Translations under genes and position numbers: made by a program | Source: Microbacterium oxydans | GTDB lineage: Bacteria; Actinomycetota; Actinomycetes; Actinomycetales; Microbacteriaceae | Direction of reading: 5' to 3' | NCBI RefSeq assembly: GCF_026559675.1 | Contig: NZ_CP092891.1 | Span: 1,798,001 to 1,862,000 of the forward strand | DNA length: 64,000 nucleotides | The notes under the pieces: generated by a model | What the model saw: the letters and a program-made list of their open reading frames with translations, nothing else | Told to the model about the DNA's origin: nothing | Databases searched by the model: none | Shown here: positions 56,838 through 64,000 of the stretch, in pieces | Position numbering within the stretch: position 1 is the first letter of the stretch | How the letters are laid out: each line of letters begins with the position of its first letter

Positions 56838-57836
56838 ATGCCCGAGGGTCATTCCGTCCACCGGATCGCTCGGCAGTTCGACCGCAACTTCGTCGGCAAG
56901 ACCCTGAGCGCCTCCAGCCCGCAGGGTCGGTTCGCCGAGGGCGCCGCTGTCCTCGACGGACGGGCGGTGGTCAGCGTGCAGGCCGTCGGAAAGCAGATGT
57001 TCCTCGAGACGGAGGGCGACCTCTGGCTCCGCGTGCACCTCGGTCTCTACGGCGCCTGGGACTTCGCCGGCGAGATCGTCGTCGATCCGACCATCGCCTC
57101 GGCAAACGGCCGGATGGGACAGACGAACCAGCGTGGCACGGTGCTCGATGAGCCTATCCTCGACGATGCCGGGGAGAACTCGCTCGCGTCGATCGGCGCC
57201 CCTCGGCGCACCCGCGTGCACGTGCGCATGTCGGAGCAGACGAAAGGCCTCGCGGACGAGGGCATGGAGTGGCCCCCGCCGGTCGTCGGGCAGGTGCGTC
57301 TCCGACTGATGACCGACATCACCGCCGCCGATCTGCGTGGACCGACGGCCTGCGTGCTGCAGACGCCGGAGGAGATGCTGGCGACCGTGGCGAAGCTCGG
57401 ACCCGACCCTCTCGTCGGCGACCCCGTGGAGAACGAGGAGCGCTTCGTCCGCGCCGTCGGGAAGAAGTCGACCGTCATCGCGCTGCTGCTGATGGACCAG
57501 TCGGTCGTGAGCGGAATCGGCAACGTCTATCGCGCCGAGATGCTGTTCCGCCAGCGTCTGAACCCGCACACTCCGGGGCGGGACGTCCCCGAGGAGATCG
57601 TGCGTGCACTCTGGCACGACTGGGTGCGACTCCTCGCGATCGGGGTCGAGACCGGCCAGATGATGACGATGGACGGGCTCACGAGCGCGGACTATCGCGC
57701 GGCGATGGCGAATCGCGACGACCGGCACTGGGTCTACCACCGCGCGGGCCTGCCGTGCCGGATCTGCGGCACCGAGATCGCTCTCGAGGAGATCGGCGCC
57801 CGCAAGCTCTACTGGTGCCCGCGTTGCCAGGCATGA
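56838..57836 (+). CDS. Fpg/Nei family DNA glycosylase
   Basis: The 332-residue base-excision enzyme begins M-P-E-G-H-S-V-H-R-I, with the essential Pro2 and Glu3. It has the H2TH region (V-V-S-G-I-G-N-V-Y-R-A-E near 226) and a C-terminal zinc finger C-R-I-C-G ... W-C-P-R-C. The H-S-V-H start is typical of actinobacterial Nei2-type enzymes that remove oxidised pyrimidines. Its start is 1 nt after the rpiB stop, so they are cotranscribed. Substrate choice remains inferred. Confidence 0.92.
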   Translation: MPEGHSVHRIARQFDRNFVGKTLSASSPQGRFAEGAAVLDGRAVVSVQAVGKQMFLETEGDLWLRVHLGLYGAWDFAGEIVVDPTIASANGRMGQTNQRGTVLDEPILDDAGENSLASIGAPRRTRVHVRMSEQTKGLADEGMEWPPPVVGQVRLRLMTDITAADLRGPTACVLQTPEEMLATVAKLGPDPLVGDPVENEERFVRAVGKKSTVIALLLMDQSVVSGIGNVYRAEMLFRQRLNPHTPGRDVPEEIVRALWHDWVRLLAIGVETGQMMTMDGLTSADYRAAMANRDDRHWVYHRAGLPCRICGTEIALEEIGARKLYWCPRCQA

Positions 57837-57875
57837 CCCCGCCCCCGATCGACACAACGGTTCTAGGCTGAACGG

Positions 57876-58517
57876 ATGCGACAGAATCCCAGCTTCACGC
57901 TGGCCGATGTGCCCGAGATCCGCCGAGTGATCGAGGCGAATCCGTGGGCGACGATCATGAGCGCCGCCGACGAGGGGCTGGTCGCCTCGCACTACGCCGT
58001 GCTCCTGGACGACGCGCGCGACGACCTCACCGTCGTCGGTCACGTCGGGCGCCCGGATGATCTGATCCACGGGATGGGGGCGCGCGAGCTCCTCATCGTC
58101 TTCCAGGGACCGCACGGCTACATCTCGCCGGGGTGGTACGGCGATGTCCCGGCGGTCCCCACGTGGAACTACACCGCGGTGCACCTCGCGGGCGTGCCGG
58201 AGATCCTCACCGCCGAGGAGAATCTCGTGGTCCTCGACCGACTGGTGGAGCGATTCGAGTCGAGGATGCCGGAGCCGCGCCGGATGTGGGAGCGCCCGAA
58301 CGACCCGGCCTACGTGGAGCGGCTCGCGGCGGGGACGGTCGGATTCCGGCTGACCCCGACCCGGATCGTCGCCAAGAGGAAGCTCAGCCAGAACAAGTCG
58401 CCGGAGACGATCGAGACGGTCATCGCCGCGCTCACGGACGATGGCCCCTACACGAACCCGGCCCTGGCCGCGGAGATGCGGCGTGCGCAGGATGCGCGCC
58501 GAGGAGGAAAGCAGTGA
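57876..58517 (+). CDS. PaiB-like FMN-binding protein
   Basis: The 213-residue protein has the PaiB order: N-P-W-A-T-I near 22, S-H-Y-A-V-L-L near 38, and F-Q-G-P-H-G-Y-I-S-P-G-W-Y near 77-89. Then V-P-T-W-N-Y-T-A-V-H-L near 94 and K-L-S-Q-N-K near 170 follow. The family binds flavin and is called a negative transcriptional regulator from B. subtilis PaiB; the true role here is unclear. TAGGCT (57864-57869) is 6 nt from ATG. Confidence 0.88.
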   Translation: MRQNPSFTLADVPEIRRVIEANPWATIMSAADEGLVASHYAVLLDDARDDLTVVGHVGRPDDLIHGMGARELLIVFQGPHGYISPGWYGDVPAVPTWNYTAVHLAGVPEILTAEENLVVLDRLVERFESRMPEPRRMWERPNDPAYVERLAAGTVGFRLTPTRIVAKRKLSQNKSPETIETVIAALTDDGPYTNPALAAEMRRAQDARRGGKQ

Positions 58518-60010
58518 CGGAACGCGGAACCGCGATCGACACCATCAGGGCCGTGCGGATCGCCGGACCGGGACGCGAGTTCCTGATCGACGACGAGCCG
58601 GTGGACATCTTCATCGCGGATGGACGCATCGTCGACATCGCTCCCACCGGCGCGTTGCCGGCGCAGGGCGAGGTGATCGACGCAGACGGCACCTGGGCGG
58701 TGCCCGGACTGTGGGACAACCACGTCCACACCGTGCAGTGGGCTCTGACGTCGGAGCGCGCACCGCTCGGCCAGGCGGACTCCGCAGCGGCGGCGGCCGC
58801 GGCGATGAGCGACGTCGCAGCGCTCCCGGACGGGCGTCGCGTCGGGACCGGGTTCCGCGACGCCCTGTGGGCCGACCGGCCATCGCTCGAGGTCCTCGAC
58901 GCCGCGACCGGCGTGGTCCCGACCTACCTCATCAACGCCGATGTGCACAGCGTCTGGCTCAACACGGCCGCCCTGGCGCGAGAAGGGTTCCGCACCGATG
59001 ACGGGGTCCTGCGCGAGACGGACGCGTTCGAGATCTCCCGTCGCCTGAACGCGGTCGATGCCGCCCACGGCGACCGTGCGATGATGCGCGCGGGGGAGCA
59101 GGCGGCCGCGCGCGGCATCACCGGTCTGGTCGACTTCGACATGGCGTGGAGCGCGGAGGCGTGGCCCCGTCGCGTCCAGGCGGGATTCGCCTCGCACCGC
59201 GTCGAGTTCGCCATGTACCCGTTCGACCTCGAGCGCGCGATCGCCGCCGGTCTGCGCACGGGAGAGCTCCGCGAGGAGCCCGACGTCCCGGTCGCCGGAC
59301 GGGGGCTCATCCATGTCGGCCCCCTGAAGGTCATCACCGACGGCTCTCTCGGAACGCGCACGGCAGCCTGCTCGCACGCCTATCCCGGCGATCCGGGCAA
59401 CTTCGGGGTGCTCACGGTTCCGTCCGACGAGCTCGTCGCACTCCTGACCCGGGCGACCGGCTCCGGGTTGGCCGTCGCCGTGCATGCGATCGGCGACCGG
59501 GCGATCACCTCGGCGCTGGACGCGTTCACCACCACGGGTGCCGTCGGCTCGATCGAGCACGTGCAACTGGTGCGGCACGCGGACCTCGCCCGGTTCGCGC
59601 GTCTCGGCGTCTTCGCCAGCGTCCAACCGCAGCATGCGGTCGACGACCGCGATCTGGTCGACCGCCATTGGGCGGAGCAGACCGCGATCGGCTACCCGCT
59701 CGCCTCCCTGCGCGACGCCGGAGCGCATCTGCGCTTCGGATCCGATGCTCCGGTGTCCGAGCTCGATCCGTGGCACGCCATCTCCGCCGCCGTATCGCGC
59801 ACCGACGATGAGCGGGAGCCGTGGCATCCGGAGGAGCGGATCACGGTCGACCAGGCGATCGAGGCGAGTGTGCGGTCGACCCTGCGCCCGGGGGAACCGG
59901 CCGACATCGTCCTCTGCGCCGTCGACCCACGCACCGCGACGGGGGAGGGTCTCCGGTCCATGCCGGTCGTCGCCACGGTGCTGGCCGGTCACGTCACGCA
60001 CACCGCGTAA
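58514..60010 (+). CDS. amidohydrolase family 3 (YtcJ-like)
   Basis: The 498-residue metal hydrolase has a composite beta domain at both ends. Its barrel carries the first metal motif D-N-H-V-H-T near 73-78, G-P-L-K-V-I-T-D-G-S-L-G near 272, A-V-H-A-I-G-D-R-A near 324 and E-H-V-Q-L near 350. G-S-D-A-P-V-S near 412 holds the final Asp. Members hydrolyse C-N bonds; this substrate is unknown. GTG 58514 overlaps the PaiB-like stop (GTGA) and has GGAGGAAA upstream, so both genes form one unit. Confidence 0.9.
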   Translation: MTERGTAIDTIRAVRIAGPGREFLIDDEPVDIFIADGRIVDIAPTGALPAQGEVIDADGTWAVPGLWDNHVHTVQWALTSERAPLGQADSAAAAAAAMSDVAALPDGRRVGTGFRDALWADRPSLEVLDAATGVVPTYLINADVHSVWLNTAALAREGFRTDDGVLRETDAFEISRRLNAVDAAHGDRAMMRAGEQAAARGITGLVDFDMAWSAEAWPRRVQAGFASHRVEFAMYPFDLERAIAAGLRTGELREEPDVPVAGRGLIHVGPLKVITDGSLGTRTAACSHAYPGDPGNFGVLTVPSDELVALLTRATGSGLAVAVHAIGDRAITSALDAFTTTGAVGSIEHVQLVRHADLARFARLGVFASVQPQHAVDDRDLVDRHWAEQTAIGYPLASLRDAGAHLRFGSDAPVSELDPWHAISAAVSRTDDEREPWHPEERITVDQAIEASVRSTLRPGEPADIVLCAVDPRTATGEGLRSMPVVATVLAGHVTHTA

Positions 60011-60026
60011 CCCGCGGAACGCACGA

Positions 60027-60066
60027 CGAAGGGGTGGTCCTCGGAGAACCGAGGACCACCCCTTCG
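60027..60066. terminator. bidirectional terminator between amidohydrolase and dps
   Basis: CGAAGGGGTGGTCCTCGG (60027-60044) pairs perfectly with 60049-60066 over 18 bp with an AGAA loop, serving both convergent genes. Confidence 0.92.
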
Positions 60067-60084
60067 AGTGTCAGGCGACCTTGA

Positions 60085-60570
60085 TCAGGCGGCGATGTGC
60101 GAGACCAGGAACCAGCGGTCCTTCTCGAGGCCGCGCTGGATCTCGATCGCGACGTCCTGGCTGGTCAGGTCGACCTCGTCGAGGCCTTCGACCGCAGCCT
60201 TGACGTCGACGAGGATGGCGTCGATGTCGGAGATGACCGCGCGGACGAGCTCGTCCGACGGGGTGAAGCCTGCGGGGACCGCGGTGGCGCCGGCCTTCTC
60301 CGAGACGGCGTTCACACGCGCGTCGATCGGCAGACCCAGGGCGACGATGCGCTCCGCGGCCGTGTCGGCGAAGTCGCCGGCGTGCGCGACGATCGTGTCG
60401 AGCAGCTCGTGGACGCCGATGAAGTTGGCTCCGCGGACGTGCCAGTGGGCCTGCTTGCCGTTGACGGTCAGGGCCTGGAGGCCGAGCACGACGGGGGAGA
60501 GGAACTGGGCTGCGCCGGCAGCCACGGTCGGGTCGATGGCGGTGGTGGAAACGGTCTGTGCCTTGCTCAT
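60085..60570 (-). CDS. dps: Dps family ferritin-like DNA-protecting protein
   Basis: The 161-residue protein has the Dps ferroxidase pattern at subunit interfaces: K-Q-A-H-W-H-V-R-G near 39-47, then H-E-L-L-D near 54 and D-F-A-D-T-A-A-E-R near 66 (metal ligands). The N-terminus is short and lacks a Lys-rich tail, so DNA binding is uncertain. It stores iron and limits Fenton damage. ATG 60570 has GGAGGAG at 6 nt. Confidence 0.94.
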   Translation of the reverse strand: MSKAQTVSTTAIDPTVAAGAAQFLSPVVLGLQALTVNGKQAHWHVRGANFIGVHELLDTIVAHAGDFADTAAERIVALGLPIDARVNAVSEKAGATAVPAGFTPSDELVRAVISDIDAILVDVKAAVEGLDEVDLTSQDVAIEIQRGLEKDRWFLVSHIAA

Positions 60571-60611
60571 CTTGTGCTCCTCCGGAACGGATTCTCGTAT
60601 CTGATGTAGAC

Positions 60612-60636
60612 AACGCTACTCAGCCTCAGACATTCC
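60612..60636 (-). promoter_or_regulatory. SigH/SigR-like promoter candidate of dps
   Basis: On the minus strand GGAAT (60636-60632) and GTT (60614-60612) are 17 bp apart, close to the actinobacterial oxidative-stress consensus GGAAT-N18-GTT. The predicted leader is about 35 nt. AGCCTCAG/CTGAGGCT inverted arms (about 60622-60629 and 60645-60653) surround the -35. Confidence 0.4.
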
Positions 60637-60700
60637 GCAAGCAAGCTGAGGCTCGGCTCACTTCCGCGTTTTTCCGCGGCGGTGAGGGTAGTCTCGCCTC

Positions 60701-61237
60701 ATGAGCATCGCCGCCGGAGCCTCCGTCCTCGCCCTGCCCGGGAGCGCGCCGTCGATCGACGGATCGGCGTTCGTGGCGGATGGCGCGCGCATCATCGGAG
60801 ACGTCTCGCTCGCCGCCGGCTCGAGCGTCTGGTACAACGCCGTGCTGCGCGGGGACTCGGCAGGCATCGTCATCGGACCGGGCTCCAACGTGCAGGACAA
60901 CGTGTCGGTGCACGTCGACTCCGGTCATCCCGTGGTCGTCGGCGCCAAGGTCTCGATCGGGCACAACGCCGTCGTGCACGGGTGCACGATCGGAGACGGC
61001 ACGCTGGTCGGCATGGGCGCGGTCATCCTCAGCGGTGCCGTCATCGGAGCGGGCTGCCTGATCGCCGGCGGCGCCGTGGTCCTCGGCGGGTCCGAGATCC
61101 CCGCCGGATCACTCGTGGCCGGTGTGCCGGCGAAGGTGCGTCGCGCCCTCGACGAGGACGAGCGCGCCGGTCTGATCGCGAACGCGGACATCTACCTCGG
61201 CCACTCGCAGACCCACGCGGCGGCGACTCCGGTCTGA
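60701..61237 (+). CDS. gamma-carbonic anhydrase family protein
   Basis: The 178-residue protein is a left-handed beta-helix of hexapeptide repeats, with the three metal histidines in V-S-V-H-V-D, I-G-H-N-A and V-V-H-G-C near 69-96. The trimer-type Q-D-N motif (V-Q-D-N-V-S) is near 64. It may hydrate CO2, but many members are inactive or act as acyltransferases. TAGTCT (60689-60694) is 6 nt before ATG. Confidence 0.9.
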   Translation: MSIAAGASVLALPGSAPSIDGSAFVADGARIIGDVSLAAGSSVWYNAVLRGDSAGIVIGPGSNVQDNVSVHVDSGHPVVVGAKVSIGHNAVVHGCTIGDGTLVGMGAVILSGAVIGAGCLIAGGAVVLGGSEIPAGSLVAGVPAKVRRALDEDERAGLIANADIYLGHSQTHAAATPV

Positions 61238-61267
61238 ACGCCCCGACCGATAGGCTGAGACCCGTAC

Positions 61268-61341
61268 GGGGCGGTGGCCAAGCTGGTTAAGGCAGTGGGC
61301 TCATAACCCAACGATCGCGGGTTCAAGTCCCGCCCGCCCTA
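61268..61341 (+). tRNA. tRNA-Met (CAT)
   Basis: It starts GGGGCGGTGGCCAAGCTGGT. The anticodon loop is CTCATAA (anticodon CAT) and the T-arm GCGGGTTCAAGTCCCGC, with acceptor 3' CCGCCCT and discriminator A. G1 faces U72. The GGG-C-C-C initiator-type stem is absent, so it is elongator Met or possibly lysidine tRNA-Ile2. TAGGCT upstream serves as promoter. CCA is not encoded. Confidence 0.85.
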
Positions 61342-61378
61342 CCCGTCGAGTCCGCGCCCCGCTTCCGGGTTTCCCGGG

Positions 61379-61431
61379 GCGATACGCGTCTGCCCACCCC
61401 TCCTGTGGCGGGGTGGGCAGACGCGTATCGC
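61379..61431. terminator. long bidirectional terminator after tRNA-Met
   Basis: A 22-bp perfect inverted repeat (61379-61400 and 61410-61431; GCGATACGCG... and ...CGCGTATCGC) with a 9-nt loop lies between the tRNA and the convergent stress-protein gene. Confidence 0.88.
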
Positions 61432-61446
61432 TCGGAGGGATTCGAC

Positions 61447-61944
61447 TCAGGCGTGGTCTCCGGTGGCTCTGCTCTCGTAGCGGGCTCGCGCCACGGCGTC
61501 CGACGGGATCACCAGGGTGGGCCGGGTGGCCTGGTGGAGCACGTTCGCGGAGGTGCTGCCCAGCAGCGTGGCCTTGAGGCCCCGCAGTCCCCGCGAGCCG
61601 AGCACGATCAGGGTGATGTCGAGCTCTTCGGCCGCCTCGATGATGGCCTCGGATGCCGTCGAGACCGTCGATGAGACGAGCGGGTCGGCTTTCAGCCCGT
61701 GCGCACGCGCGAGTTCCGCGCCCTCGGAAGCAACCAGTTCGGACGCGTCCAGGTCCGCGGCGGCGAGCCCCTGCAGGTTCTCGAAATCCGGGTGGCCCTG
61801 CAGATGGGCGGCGAAGCTCTCCATCGGCTGTCGGGCGTAGAGCAGGACGGCCTCGGCGCCAGGGAACAGTGATGCGGCGGTCTCGACCGCGCTCTTCGCA
61901 TTCGTCGAGCCGTCGTAGGCGATCAGGAGTCGGGGAGTGGACAT
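61447..61944 (-). CDS. universal stress protein, single UspA domain
   Basis: The 165-residue protein begins L-L-I-A-Y-D-G-S-T-N-A-K near 6-17. It has the ATP-binding pattern G-S-R-G-L-R-G-L-K-A-T-L-L-G-S-T-S near 125-141, matching G-x2-G-x9-G-S/T. It is thus likely an ATP-binding UspA. A short extended C-terminus follows. The gap to the MFS gene (about 98 bp) shows a GGGTGCCCGG inverted repeat at 61971-62000 that may terminate the MFS transcript. Confidence 0.92.
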   Translation of the reverse strand: MSTPRLLIAYDGSTNAKSAVETAASLFPGAEAVLLYARQPMESFAAHLQGHPDFENLQGLAAADLDASELVASEGAELARAHGLKADPLVSSTVSTASEAIIEAAEELDITLIVLGSRGLRGLKATLLGSTSANVLHQATRPTLVIPSDAVARARYESRATGDHA

Positions 61945-62042
61945 GTGTGTTCTTCTCTCATCTCGGGGCGGGGTGCCCGGGGACTTCCGGGCACCCCCTT
62001 TGCGGTGGAGCTGCCGGACTCGCGTGCGCGGCAGCGTGTTCG

Positions 62043-63470
62043 CTACACCTGGCGGGTGTCGATCGCGTGGGCGGACCTCTTCGTGCGGAAGAGGATCTGC
62101 GTGAGCAGGGCCCCGAGCAGCGCGATGGAGCCGGCGGCGATGAACGCCGCCGAGTACCCGCTCGTCAGAGCGACGGGGTCGTCGAGCTGCCCCGACCCGA
62201 AGCCGGCCGCGATCGCCGAGACCACGGCGAGCCCGATCGCGGAACCGACCTGGTAGCTGGTGTTGACGATGCCGGAGGCGAGGCCCCCTTCCTCGGGTCG
62301 AGCCGCCGAGATCGCGGTCTGCAGGGACGGGATGAAGGCGAGAGCCTGTCCGAATGCCACGACGAGGGAGGGCCCGAAGGCATCCACCCAGTAGTTGCCG
62401 TCGGGGCGGATGAATGCCATCCAGCCGAGTCCCGCGGCCAAGATGATCAGGCCGAGAACGATCGGGACCTTGGGGCCGACCGCCGCGATGATGCGCGGGG
62501 CGAGCACGATCATCCCGATCATGATCAGGATCGTCATCGGCAGCAGGGCGGCTCCCGCGGGGAACGCGGAGAACCCGAGGACCTGCTGCAGGTAGAGGTT
62601 CAGGAAGAACCACATGGGTACCCAGGCCGCGCCGAGCAGGACCTGCGCGATGTTCGCGGCCCCGAGATTCGGGGACCGGAAGATCGACAGGCGCATCAGC
62701 GGGTCACGCTTCACCCTCTGGATGATCACGAAGAGCACCAGCAGGACGACGCCGATGCCGATCGCGATCCAGGTCTCCGCCGATGCCCAGCCGGCGACCT
62801 CGGCGCGCACGATGCCGTAGACGAGAGCCGCGAGTCCGAGTGTCACGGTGAGAGCCCCGAGGATGTCCACGGATCCGCGTGCGCCGAGCTTGCCGCCGGG
62901 GAGTGCCTTCCACATCACGGCCAGCACGATCACGGCGATCGGCACGTTGATGAAGAAGACCCAGGGCCACGAGGCGAACTCGGTGATGACGCCGCCGAGG
63001 AAGACCCCGGCGGTGCCACCGGCAGGGGCCGCCGCACCGTAGAAGGCCATGGCCTTGGTGAGCTCCCTGGGGTTGGAGCCGAAGATCATCATCAGCAGTG
63101 TGAGTGCGGCCGGGGCGATCAGCGCGGAGCCGACGCCCTGCAGGATGCGGCCGAGCAGTTCCACAGGAACGTTTCCGGCGAAGCCGGCCACGAGCGAGCC
63201 GATCGCGAGGACGACCCAGCCGATCGCGAACATCTTCCGCGGCCCGAAGAGGTCGGAGAGTCGGCCGCCGAGCAGCAGCAGACCCCCGAGGGCGATGACG
63301 TAGGCGTTGAAGACCCAGGACAGGGTGTGCGGGCTGAAGCCGAGATCCGCCTGCATGCGCGGCAGTGCGACTCCGATGATCGATGCATCCATGATCACCA
63401 TGAACTGCGCCAGGGCGATGAGGGTGAGTCCCCACCAGCGGGCGGGACTTCTTGAGGATGACGCTGACAC
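62043..63470 (-). CDS. MFS drug/solute exporter (DHA2-like)
   Basis: The 475-residue transporter has about 14 membrane helices. TM1 has F-M-V-I-M-D-A-S-I-I-G-V-A-L-P near 20-35, and motif A-like G-G-R-L-S-D-L-F-G-P-R-K lies near 70-81. R-I-L-Q-G-V-G-S-A-L-I-A-P-A near 110-123 and motif C-like G-x4-G-G near 155 follow. It exports toxic compounds; the substrate is unknown. I start at GTG 63470 because GGAG is 7 nt upstream and the first TM then starts naturally; the longer frame to 63533 would overlap the operator. A CsoR/RicR-like site lies 63-77 nt upstream. Confidence 0.9.
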   Translation of the reverse strand: MSASSSRSPARWWGLTLIALAQFMVIMDASIIGVALPRMQADLGFSPHTLSWVFNAYVIALGGLLLLGGRLSDLFGPRKMFAIGWVVLAIGSLVAGFAGNVPVELLGRILQGVGSALIAPAALTLLMMIFGSNPRELTKAMAFYGAAAPAGGTAGVFLGGVITEFASWPWVFFINVPIAVIVLAVMWKALPGGKLGARGSVDILGALTVTLGLAALVYGIVRAEVAGWASAETWIAIGIGVVLLVLFVIIQRVKRDPLMRLSIFRSPNLGAANIAQVLLGAAWVPMWFFLNLYLQQVLGFSAFPAGAALLPMTILIMIGMIVLAPRIIAAVGPKVPIVLGLIILAAGLGWMAFIRPDGNYWVDAFGPSLVVAFGQALAFIPSLQTAISAARPEEGGLASGIVNTSYQVGSAIGLAVVSAIAAGFGSGQLDDPVALTSGYSAAFIAAGSIALLGALLTQILFRTKRSAHAIDTRQV

Positions 63471-63532
63471 GACGTGCTCCGTTTCGACGAGGAGGGCAAG
63501 GAGTGGAGAGGGGAATCCCTCCTCCGGAACCA

Positions 63533-63547
63533 TACCCTAGGGGGGTA
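63533..63547. promoter_or_regulatory. CsoR/RicR-like operator (TACCC-N5-GGGTA)
   Basis: TACCCTAGGGGGGTA matches the RicR/CsoR-type pattern TACCC-N5-GGGTA, with a wider near-palindrome CCATACC...GGTACCGTATGG. It lies upstream of the MFS gene. A CsoR-family repressor gene is not visible in the window. Confidence 0.55.
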
Positions 63548-63754
63548 CCGTATGGATCCATCGACGAAGACACAGCGGAGTCGGCGAAGGGCGGGCGCAG
63601 ACGACGGGGGAGCCGGAATGCAGCGCGAGGAGAGCGGGAAAACGCGAGAAGACCGGGAAGGGGACCGGAAACTCGCAGAGGGCCGATCCCCAGGACGACC
63701 ACACAGGGCGACTACTCCGGGGAGGACTCAGCCTCGCGTGTCTTCTCCGTCTTC

Positions 63755-64000
63755 ATGGTCGTCGACGTCGTTCTGGTGACCCGAAGCAGTGAGCAGCAGC
63801 AGGCAGCGGTGCTCGGTGACGAAGGGGTCCAGACGCTGCACCTCCAGCGGCCCACCGCTCTGCCGGAGCACGTCGCGCACGAGCTGAGCATGCACGTCGC
63901 AGACGAGATCCTGATCCTCGGCGAGTTGTCGCCGATAGCGGCAGGGGACGAGGTCGATCCGCAGCGCATCCTCATCGACGACGGGATCAAGGCCCACGTC
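63755..64000 (+). CDS. unknown protein, partial (runs off right edge)
   Basis: An open frame from ATG 63755 runs to the window end: MVVDVVLVTRSSEQQQAAVL, then T-A-L-P-E-H-V-A-H-E-L-S-M-H-V-A-D-E-I-L-I-L-G-E. Third-position GC is high and the amino-acid mix is plausible, unlike the overlapping minus-strand frames, which are Cys/Ser/Arg-rich or awkward. No ribosome site is evident, and the frame also stays open upstream. I cannot assign a family. In 63,548-63,754 I see no other supported gene. Confidence 0.35.
   Translation, partial: MVVDVVLVTRSSEQQQAAVLGDEGVQTLHLQRPTALPEHVAHELSMHVADEILILGELSPIAAGDEVDPQRILIDDGIKAHV

Noticed and set aside
63712..63997. Two overlapping minus-strand frames at the right edge
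   Set aside because: Composition is poor (Ser/Cys/Thr runs or unusual Asp/His tail), while the plus-strand frame has better codon use.

Overview
The window is high-GC actinobacterial DNA, most likely from Microbacterium or a close relative in the Microbacteriaceae. The evidence is the gene order (comM-dprA-xerC-rpsB-tsf-pyrH-frr-cdsA), the GlgX-GlgE-GlgB cluster, GatCAB with DinB, and many start codons placed 6-7 nt after a TANNNT hexamer. Everything is inferred from the sequence alone.

Region 1-5,555 is an integrated phage-like element, a degraded prophage or a phage-satellite-like island. It runs off the left edge and ends inside the chromosomal competence gene comM (yifB), of which only the 3' half (5,556-6,170) is in the window. 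The element carries an array of small, translationally coupled minus-strand genes, two HNH endonucleases, a Zn-ribbon protein, a truncated HK97-type major capsid protein and one plus-strand DUF2188 gene. It also has a near-ideal actinobacterial LexA (SOS) box in its central divergent promoter region and a 450-bp non-coding block of iterated AGGG(C/T)AGTT-type motifs that looks like a replication origin. One HNH protein ends in what looks like the C-terminal winged-helix tail of a phage primase. No integrase, portal, large terminase or tail gene is visible, so the other end must lie to the left.

Region 5,556-20,026 is core chromosome: dprA, xerC, an M23-like peptidase, the rpsB-tsf pair, pyrH-frr, cdsA, a DivIVA-like protein, a small transglycosylase-like secreted protein, an alpha/beta hydrolase, an AI-2E-type membrane protein, an unusual membrane protein with an internal lipobox, and a CnoX-like thioredoxin/TPR protein. 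Region 20,100-26,511 is a minus-strand glycogen/maltosyl cluster (glgX-glgE-glgB).

Region 26,612-40,555 holds cysteine desulfurase-mnmA (tRNA thiolation), ligA, a DEAD-box helicase, an acyl-CoA ligase, gatCAB, dinB, a GerW-like protein and a P-loop kinase-like protein. Region 40,568-48,939 holds clpS with its coupled neighbours, a LysE exporter, tRNA-His, orn, tRNA-Arg, a second-type SSB, a lipoprotein, ettA and two thioesterases. Region 49,055-64,000 holds an FAD dehydrogenase/truncated haemoglobin/MscS operon, pepN, ferrochelatase, rpiB, a Nei/Fpg glycosylase, a PaiB-like protein, an amidohydrolase, dps, a gamma-carbonic anhydrase, tRNA-Met, a universal stress protein and an MFS exporter behind a CsoR/RicR-like operator.

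The best candidates for something undescribed are the comM-interrupting element with its SOS box, candidate origin and truncated capsid gene, and the consistent leaderless promoter architecture of the chromosome.
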